A stretch of 23,542 bases of DNA, from the NCBI GenBank assembly GCA_046302715.1, contig JBKCHQ010000026.1, positions 1 to 23,542 of the forward strand. Direction: 5' to 3'. Below are positions 8,571 through 14,623 of this stretch, one piece after another. Positions within the stretch are counted from its first letter, which is position 1; each line of letters opens with the position of its first letter. Position numbers and translations under genes: made by a program. The notes below the pieces were generated by a model. It had not been told where the DNA came from. It made no database searches and saw only the letters and a list, made by a program, of their open reading frames with translations. The DNA comes from CAMCXT01 sp046302715. GTDB taxonomy: Bacteria > Bacteroidota > Bacteroidia > M30B66.

Positions 8571-9317
8571 ATGAACTCTAAATATTCTCGTATAGGAGCA
8601 ATTATCCTATGCTTAATGACATGGACCATTACGTCCTGCAAAAAAAATGAAGTGGACGAAACACGTCCGATTATTTCTGAAATAACAGAACCCCTCATGA
8701 ACGACACCTTATTTAGTGGGTCTGAATTTCATGTTGATCTAAAAGTGAGTGATAATGATGAATTATCGCAATTGAAAATAGACATTCACAGTGCCGAAGA
8801 CGGTCATTCGCATGGCAAGGTTGACGCCTCAGCATTTTGGGAAACCGTAATCATTGTTGATCTATCGGGTAAGGAGCAGTTGGTGCATGAAGATATTGTT
8901 ATTCCGGCCGATGCAGCATCGGGCATCTATCATGTAATTTTAACTGCAGTAGATAAATCAGGAAACATGAGCGATGTGAGTGAATTAGACATTTACATTC
9001 AGAATTCGGGAGATTTGCTTGCTCCGTTAGTTACCTTACAATCGCCCATCGAAGGAGCTTCGATAACGGCAGGAAGTGATCTTAATGTTCAGGCAGCAAT
9101 AACAGACAACCTATCGCTGAATCGGTTTGAATTGAAGGTTTACCGAGGCAACACCCTGGTTTCGGATACCGACATGAATATTTCGGGCACCGAATACACA
9201 CTCAATCAAACCCTTTCCACCACAGGATGGGCGGCTGGCAATTATACTATTGAATTGCTGGTGTTTGATGAAGCGCAAAATGTATCGGATGCCGACTTAA
9301 ATTTTGTGCTCAATTAA
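8571..9317 (+). CDS. DUF4625-like outer membrane or periplasmic lipoprotein
   Basis: 248 residues. A lipoprotein signal (lipobox ITSC, Cys23 followed by KK) anchors it in the membrane. The rest is two Ig/cadherin-like beta domains of about 110 residues each, with the recurring pattern DNxxLxxxxLxIxxxxxG and DxSGNxSD or DxAQNVSD at their ends. The first contains an EDGHSHGK segment, a likely metal ligand patch of the type seen in DUF4625 lipoproteins. It lies 106 bp after the His-rich gene on the same strand, with a strong terminator directly after it, so it probably belongs to the receptor's functional group. It could capture substrate at the cell surface for the receptor; this is inference from context. 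The DUF4625 assignment is from memory of the family pattern. Confidence 0.8.
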   Translation: MNSKYSRIGAIILCLMTWTITSCKKNEVDETRPIISEITEPLMNDTLFSGSEFHVDLKVSDNDELSQLKIDIHSAEDGHSHGKVDASAFWETVIIVDLSGKEQLVHEDIVIPADAASGIYHVILTAVDKSGNMSDVSELDIYIQNSGDLLAPLVTLQSPIEGASITAGSDLNVQAAITDNLSLNRFELKVYRGNTLVSDTDMNISGTEYTLNQTLSTTGWAAGNYTIELLVFDEAQNVSDADLNFVLN

Positions 9318-9334
9318 CATCTGGTTAATTATTA

Positions 9335-9397
9335 TTGGCCCCATTCTTTTTTATTGTTTGATTAATAAACAGTGAGGAGGAATGGGGCTAATTTTTT
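9335..9397 (+). terminator. strong Rho-independent terminator after the TonB receptor cluster
   Basis: The left arm 9335-9346 (TTGGCCCCATTC) pairs with the right arm 9380-9391 (GAATGGGGCTAA): 12 bp with one G-U wobble. The 33-nt interior can form a second small stem (TGTTT/AAACA). A run of six T follows at 9392-9397. It lies 18 bp after the stop of the DUF4625-like gene. Confidence 0.88.
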
Positions 9398-9464
9398 ATA
9401 AATATTTTGTTTCGTAGGCAATAAAGTTTAGGACATAGTACGTTAATGTGTTAATATAAGTCGC

Positions 9465-10829
9465 ATGAAATTATATATCTTAATATTATCAATTATTTCG
9501 AGCGTATTAAGCCCGGTGCTGGCGCAAAAAAACCAGCGTATTGCAGAATTAATGAAACAACCACAGGAAAAACTTGCAAAAGCTCCGCCCGAGATTTTTG
9601 CATTTCCCTTTATTAGTCTGCCCATGGAATTTCAAAATGCGAAACTCGAAAAGGCATCCACCGAAATAATACCCGACGATCCTGAACGTGTTGAAGCTAT
9701 TGTTTTGTTTTACACAGCATACAAGGAGAGCGAAAGCTTTGATCAACCCGAATTGAATAAAAAAAGATTAGAAGAGTTTGCGCGATACTATCCCAAAATA
9801 CTTGAGAGCAAAGACATAAAATGGAAGTTTGTAGCTCAAACTGGTGCTAAAAATGAAGATAATGCAAAAAAATATTTTCATGGATTTGTTATATCATTTA
9901 AACCTAAAAACGTAAAAGAACCGCCCCCTATTTCGGATACTGAATTTATTGGTTTACTTACTAAATCAGAACTAACAAAAGATACTATTTTAGGTGTTGA
10001 GAAAAAAGAAAAATGTAAAAAGGTTCGCACAGGACGCTATTTACCCCGGAATAAATCAAAAAGAGATGCCGGCATTACATATGCTACAAAATCAATATGG
10101 GGCCGTAAAGCAGAGCGCATATTAAAGTGCGACACCATTACGAAAAATATAATAGGAAAAGTAAGCCATGTTGATAAAGACGATAAAGTATGGACATTTC
10201 GCGATTCAACGGTAGAGACACTTTTAAACCGGAATTCAAATTGGAGAGAGATGCTCGTTGTTTGCGATGCTACAGGCTCGATGTCGCCTTATTATTCCAG
10301 TCTCATTCTTTGGATAAAATTACAAACAGATAGCAGTAAAGTATTGGGCTATTCTTTTTTTAATGACGGCAATAACAAAAGCGATAGCGAAAAGAAAATT
10401 GGTAAAACAGGAGGTATTTACACCTCAAAAGGTGGAGATACGGAGAATGCGGTGCGAAAACTTTTAAATTGTGCTACAAACGGAGGAGGAGGCGATATTG
10501 AAGAGAATAATCTTGAGGCCACAATCGAAGGCATTAAAGCATATCCCAATTGCAAAGATATTATTATGATTGCTGATGGAATGGCGCCAGTACGTGATAT
10601 AGAATTGCTCTCAAAAATCAATAAACCGATACGCATTATAATTTGCAGTCCTATTGAACGTTTTCATCCCCACTACATCGAAATAGCGCAAAAAACAGGC
10701 GGAAGTATTCACACCCTGGAGAACGATTTAGACCTTTCGATTATAGAGCAAGAAGGAAAAACATTTACCCTTGGTTCGGTGATTTACAAAGTAGAAAAAG
10801 GAAAAATCACCCCTATAAAATACCTTTAA
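9465..10829 (+). CDS. secreted von Willebrand factor A-like protein of unknown role
   Basis: 454 residues. A signal peptide (residues 1-20, ending VLAQ) sends it out of the cytoplasm. The N-terminal half (about 21-260) is charged, Lys-rich and not recognised. A vWA-like domain starts near residue 262 with MLVVCDATGSMSPY; D268-x-T270-x-S272 is a MIDAS-type DxTxS metal site. Later blocks fit the fold: a Gly-rich TNGGGGDIEEN region, DIIMIADGMAP (the second Asp-containing strand) and the following Rossmann-like strand IRIIICSP. Metal-dependent binding of another protein in the envelope is plausible, but no partner is evident. It follows the terminator at 9397 and lies 64 bp before the NlpC/P60-CapA gene, which has its own -7 element, so it is probably transcribed alone. 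Confidence 0.75.
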   Translation: MKLYILILSIISSVLSPVLAQKNQRIAELMKQPQEKLAKAPPEIFAFPFISLPMEFQNAKLEKASTEIIPDDPERVEAIVLFYTAYKESESFDQPELNKKRLEEFARYYPKILESKDIKWKFVAQTGAKNEDNAKKYFHGFVISFKPKNVKEPPPISDTEFIGLLTKSELTKDTILGVEKKEKCKKVRTGRYLPRNKSKRDAGITYATKSIWGRKAERILKCDTITKNIIGKVSHVDKDDKVWTFRDSTVETLLNRNSNWREMLVVCDATGSMSPYYSSLILWIKLQTDSSKVLGYSFFNDGNNKSDSEKKIGKTGGIYTSKGGDTENAVRKLLNCATNGGGGDIEENNLEATIEGIKAYPNCKDIIMIADGMAPVRDIELLSKINKPIRIIICSPIERFHPHYIEIAQKTGGSIHTLENDLDLSIIEQEGKTFTLGSVIYKVEKGKITPIKYL

Positions 10830-10852
10830 CTAGGCTGTTGTCTAATATTGGT

Positions 10853-10860
10853 TAATTTTG
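10853..10860 (+). promoter_or_regulatory. Bacteroidota -7 promoter element (TAATTTTG) of the NlpC/P60-CapA gene
   Basis: An exact match to TAnnTTTG, 33 bp before ATG 10894. No properly spaced TTG was found upstream. Because an in-frame TTG start at 10858 would lie inside this element, ATG 10894 is the better start. Confidence 0.5.
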
Positions 10861-10893
10861 TGTCCTTTTTTAGCACAATATTACCTTTATCGG

Positions 10894-12489
10894 ATGAAGC
10901 TTTTCAATAAAAAACGACTCTTCATTATCCTATTTCTGGGCGGTTTACTCACATTAGGATTGAGTTCAAATGCGCTCAGCTCGCTTTTTTCAATAGATAT
11001 TTTTGGTAAAGAAACCATTTCGTTACGCGAGGCAGAAATTGACAGTGTCATTGCTTTTGGTAAAAAGCATCTTGGAAAAGCATACCGCAGTCTCTCTCCT
11101 GAAGGCAGAGTGCTAGACTGTTCGGGATTTGTGAGTTATATCTATTATCAGCAAGGTCTTGATTTACCCCGCTCATGTCCGGCAATAGCGCAAAAAACGA
11201 ATAAAATAAAGCTATCCGATGTTAAAAAAGGAGATTTACTCTTTTTCAAAGGAAGCAATTCAAAAAGTTCGGCCATCGGACACGTAGCCATTGTAATTTC
11301 GGTGATTGGAGATAAGGTAGAAATGATGCATAGTTGCAATCGGGGCATTATTATTGAAAAATTAAACGGAAATTCATATTACACACAACGCTTTTTATTT
11401 GCGGGGCGCTTACCTCAATGCCAATGGGATGCACTTGATAAAGCATTTCCAAATGAGCAAAAAAATACAATTAAGGTACCCGACAGCCTTGCATTATTAA
11501 GTGATACGATTCCAGCTTCCATAAAGATAATGGCAGTGGGAGATATGATGTTGGGCACCAATTATCCCAATTCTAGTTATTTACCACCAAATGATGGAAA
11601 AGAACTTTTAAATCCAGTCAAGGATATTCTGAAAAACGGATCTATTGTATTTGGGAATCTCGAGGGTGTACTCCTCACCGGTGATGGCCCCGTAAAGTCA
11701 TGTTCAGACCCTAAAAGCTGTTATGCTTTTAAAATGCCCGATCATTATGCAAAATACTTGAGCGAAGCGCATTTTAATGTCTTAAGTGTGGCCAATAATC
11801 ATGTAAATGATTTTGGATCTGTAGGAGCAAAAAATACAATGGAACAACTAAAAAAAGTTGGAATTCCTCATGCCGGATTGAAAGATTGTCCGTTTACGAC
11901 CTTTGTAAAAGATGGACTTAAATACGGATTTGCAGCCTTTGCACCCAACAATGGAACCATAAGCATAAATGATTACGACAATGCCCTTAAAATTGTAAGG
12001 GGGCTTGATTCGCTATGCGATATTGTAATCGTTTCGTTTCATGGTGGCGCTGAAGGGCCAACAAAGAAGCACATTACACGTCAGCGTGAATTTTTCTTAG
12101 GTGAAGACCGAGGCAATCCCTATGAGTTTGCCCGATTGATGATAGATGCAGGCGCCGATATGGTGTTTGGACATGGTCCGCATGTTACACGTGCTGTTGA
12201 CCTGTATAAAGATCGCATTATTGCTTACAGCTTGGGGAATTTTGCTACCTATGGAAGATTTAACCTTTCGGGGCCCAATGGTATGGCTCCCATACTTGAG
12301 GTGGACGTGGATAAAAACGGCAAATTCCTTAAAGGTAAAATCCATGCTACTAAACAATTGGGAGAAGGTGGCCCTGTGTTGGATGAAGAAAATGCGGTAA
12401 TAAAGGAAATAATTTCGCTTAGTCGTGAAGATTTTCCTGAAAGTGTATTATATATTGATGCATCGGGCAACCTAAATCGAAAGCCATAA
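10894..12489 (+). CDS. NlpC/P60 peptidase fused to a CapA (PGA_cap) metallophosphatase-like domain
   Basis: 531 residues from ATG 10894, starting KLFNKKRLF and followed by a hydrophobic segment (about 9-30) that is a signal peptide or anchor. Domain 1 (about 46-172) is NlpC/P60: LDCSGFVSYIYY with catalytic Cys76, GDLLFFKG, and GHVAIVISV with His130; His146 may be the third member. The family cuts peptide bonds next to gamma-D-glutamyl or diaminopimelate residues. Domain 2 (about 210-495) is CapA/PgsA-like: IMAVGDMMLG (Asp217), VFGNLEGVL (Glu257), VANNHVNDFG (Asn301, Asn302, His303), VSFHGGAEG (His383), VFGHGPHV (His427, His430) and IAYSLGNF. CapA proteins belong to poly-gamma-glutamate systems in other bacteria; the role in Bacteroidota is unclear. 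No CapB, CapC or CapE gene is nearby. Both active sites look intact. Confidence 0.9.
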   Translation: MKLFNKKRLFIILFLGGLLTLGLSSNALSSLFSIDIFGKETISLREAEIDSVIAFGKKHLGKAYRSLSPEGRVLDCSGFVSYIYYQQGLDLPRSCPAIAQKTNKIKLSDVKKGDLLFFKGSNSKSSAIGHVAIVISVIGDKVEMMHSCNRGIIIEKLNGNSYYTQRFLFAGRLPQCQWDALDKAFPNEQKNTIKVPDSLALLSDTIPASIKIMAVGDMMLGTNYPNSSYLPPNDGKELLNPVKDILKNGSIVFGNLEGVLLTGDGPVKSCSDPKSCYAFKMPDHYAKYLSEAHFNVLSVANNHVNDFGSVGAKNTMEQLKKVGIPHAGLKDCPFTTFVKDGLKYGFAAFAPNNGTISINDYDNALKIVRGLDSLCDIVIVSFHGGAEGPTKKHITRQREFFLGEDRGNPYEFARLMIDAGADMVFGHGPHVTRAVDLYKDRIIAYSLGNFATYGRFNLSGPNGMAPILEVDVDKNGKFLKGKIHATKQLGEGGPVLDEENAVIKEIISLSREDFPESVLYIDASGNLNRKP

Positions 12490-12696
12490 GAAGTAGAGGT
12501 TAAAGGAAAAGGAGCTATTGCTATGTTTTTTATAACAAAACCCATAGTGTAAGCGTAAATTTTCATTACTCAAGCCTTTAAATTAGCCGTACCAATAATT
12601 TCCAATGAAAATATGGAGCTAATTTTTAAACCATTGGACTTCAGTCAGTGTTTTGTCAATTGTTTTACAGCACTTTTATAATCCTCATTTAAGACG

Positions 12697-12704
12697 TACG
12701 TTTG
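12697..12704 (+). promoter_or_regulatory. Bacteroidota -7 promoter element (TACGTTTG), only 7 bp before the ABC exporter start
   Basis: An exact match to TAnnTTTG ending 7 bp before ATG 12712. With a transcription start about 5 bp downstream of the element, the mRNA would be almost leaderless. No well-spaced TTG was found. The 222-bp gap before it (12490-12711) holds no gene; besides this element it contains only a weak 7-bp inverted repeat. Confidence 0.5.
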
Positions 12705-12711
12705 CACCATC

Positions 12712-14517
12712 ATGGCGCGCTTCTCCGATAACGCAGACCTTCCTAAGGCGAAACTCAGCAAATCGAACCTAAAAAAGGCATTCAGACTGTTCTCGTATTT
12801 AAAGCCCGACATGGCACGTTACGGAACCGGGCTCTTTTTTCTGGCACTTACCTCCGCTACGGCACTCGCATTTCCCAAACTCATCGGTGATCTGGTAAAT
12901 TCTGCGTCCAACCAAGGTTTAGAAAGTATACATCAGCAAGCGCTTGTGCTCATGCTCATTTTGGCAGCGCAATCGTTCTTTTCGTTTATGCGCATTTACC
13001 TTTTTGCGCAAACCACTGAAAATACTTTATTAAGGCTTCGTACCGACTTATACAGCCATCTCATCAGGCTGCCCATGGCCTATTTTACCCAAACTCGCGT
13101 AGGCGAAATCAACAGCCGCATTTCAGCTGATATTACCCAATTACAGGATACCTTCTCCACTACCCTTGCCGAATTCCTGCGCCAAATAACACTCGTAGTA
13201 GGAGGCCTGGTATTAATCTCCGTTATTTCGTTACAACTCACCCTCTTTATGCTGGCGCTCATTCCGGGCATTATGATTGTGGCCATTGTCTTTGGACGCT
13301 ACATTCGCAAAATAAGCAAACAGGCTCAGGACCAAACCGCCCAATCCAACACCATTGTTCAAGAAACAATGTCGGGAATTGTCAACGTAAAATCCTTTGC
13401 CAACGAAATGCTTGAAGCGGGGCGCTACACAAAATCCGTTGCTGAAATTGCACGTCTTTCTATGAAATCGGCATTTTCACGTGGGTTGTTTGCCTCATTC
13501 ATTATTCTTGCACTATTTGGAGCTATTGTGGGCATAGTGTGGTATGCCACAGTGCTGATGAAAAATGGCGAAATTCGTTTCGGCGAAATCATCTCGTTTG
13601 TATTGTATACCTCGTTTATTGGCGCTTCAATGGGAGGCTTAGCCGAATTGTACACGCAAATTCAGAAGGCAGTGGGCGCTTCCGAACGAATATTCGAAAT
13701 ACTCGATCAGGATATTGAAGCCATAAGCCTTACTAAGCCGCTTCAAGATAGCAAACGCGTTCACGGTAATGTTCGTTTCGAAAATGTAGAATTCTCCTAC
13801 CCTGCTCGTTCCGATGTTAAAGTGTTGAATTCCGTTTCGTTTTCGGCATTGGCCGGACAGCAAATTGCTGTAGTGGGTCCGAGCGGATCGGGAAAATCAA
13901 CACTAACTCAATTACTTTTGCGCTTTTACGAACCCGACGCTGGCGCCATTTACATTGACGATCGTGCTGCAAACCAATACGAATTAAGCGAACTTCGCAA
14001 TCAGATGGCAATAGTGCCGCAGGATGTGCTTCTTTTTGGCGGAACGATCAGAGAAAATATTGCTTATGGAAAACCGAATGCCAGCGATGAAGAAATTACA
14101 CAGGCCGCTCAAAAAGCCAATGCTTTAGAATTTATCGAGCGTTTTCCCGATAAATTTAACACCATCGTAGGAGAACGCGGAATCACCTTAAGTGGCGGGC
14201 AACGTCAACGAATTGCCATTGCACGTGCCGTACTAAAAGATCCAGCCATACTCATTCTCGATGAAGCCACCTCATCACTCGATTCTGAATCGGAACGCCT
14301 GGTGCAGGAGGCACTTGATAAGTTAATGAAGGGCCGAACATCTTTTGTAGTGGCGCACCGCTTGTCAACGGTGCGCAATGCCGATAAAATATTGGTTATC
14401 GATAAAGGAAATGTTGTGGAAGAAGGCACACACGAAGATCTTATTAAACTCGAAAATGGAATTTATGCCGCCTTGTCGCGTTTGCAGTTTCAGGCAGACA
14501 CTAAAACCGAGTATTAG
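12712..14517 (+). CDS. ABC exporter half-transporter (MsbA/ABCB-like, fused membrane and ATPase domains)
   Basis: 601 residues. The membrane domain (about 35-330) has six predicted helices, such as TGLFFLALTSATALAFPKLI and ITLVVGGLVLISVISLQLTL, and the intracellular-loop motif RVGEINSRISADITQLQ typical of type IV exporters. The ATPase domain (about 355-590) is complete: FEYPAR-like A-loop FSYPARSD, Walker A GPSGSGKST (about 389-397), Q-loop IVPQDVLLFGG, signature LSGGQRQRIAIARA (about 493), Walker B ILILDEATSSLD (Asp517, Glu518) and H-loop VAHRLS (His549). Such homodimers flip lipids, peptides or drugs out of the cytoplasm; the substrate cannot be read from sequence. It has its own promoter element and lies 106 bp upstream of the type I secretion-like operon, whose ABC subunit is degenerate. 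An intact/degenerate pairing is possible but unproven. Confidence 0.95.
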   Translation: MARFSDNADLPKAKLSKSNLKKAFRLFSYLKPDMARYGTGLFFLALTSATALAFPKLIGDLVNSASNQGLESIHQQALVLMLILAAQSFFSFMRIYLFAQTTENTLLRLRTDLYSHLIRLPMAYFTQTRVGEINSRISADITQLQDTFSTTLAEFLRQITLVVGGLVLISVISLQLTLFMLALIPGIMIVAIVFGRYIRKISKQAQDQTAQSNTIVQETMSGIVNVKSFANEMLEAGRYTKSVAEIARLSMKSAFSRGLFASFIILALFGAIVGIVWYATVLMKNGEIRFGEIISFVLYTSFIGASMGGLAELYTQIQKAVGASERIFEILDQDIEAISLTKPLQDSKRVHGNVRFENVEFSYPARSDVKVLNSVSFSALAGQQIAVVGPSGSGKSTLTQLLLRFYEPDAGAIYIDDRAANQYELSELRNQMAIVPQDVLLFGGTIRENIAYGKPNASDEEITQAAQKANALEFIERFPDKFNTIVGERGITLSGGQRQRIAIARAVLKDPAILILDEATSSLDSESERLVQEALDKLMKGRTSFVVAHRLSTVRNADKILVIDKGNVVEEGTHEDLIKLENGIYAALSRLQFQADTKTEY

Positions 14518-14556
14518 GGAAATTTTCCATATACATTGAATTACTAAACAATATCA

Positions 14557-14608
14557 TTGGTGATGGTTTAATTTGTGCGGTATTTAAAATGTAACTAACC
14601 TTCACCAA
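14557..14608. promoter_or_regulatory. 12-bp inverted repeat upstream of the type I secretion-like operon
   Basis: The left arm 14557-14568 (TTGGTGATGGTT) and right arm 14597-14608 (AACCTTCACCAA) are reverse complements at 11 of 12 positions, with 28 nt between them. The right arm ends 15 bp before ATG 14624. It could be a pair of operator half-sites or, if transcribed, a leader hairpin just upstream of the ribosome landing zone. No T-run follows, so it is not a standard terminator for the upstream ABC exporter gene. Confidence 0.55.
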
Positions 14609-14623
14609 ACAGAGCGGCCTTAA

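Noticed and set aside
12601..12638. TCCAATG and CATTGGA, a 7-bp inverted repeat in the gap before the ABC exporter
   Set aside because: Short arms with a 24-nt AT-rich spacer and no T-run; it may easily be chance, so it is not called as a terminator or operator.
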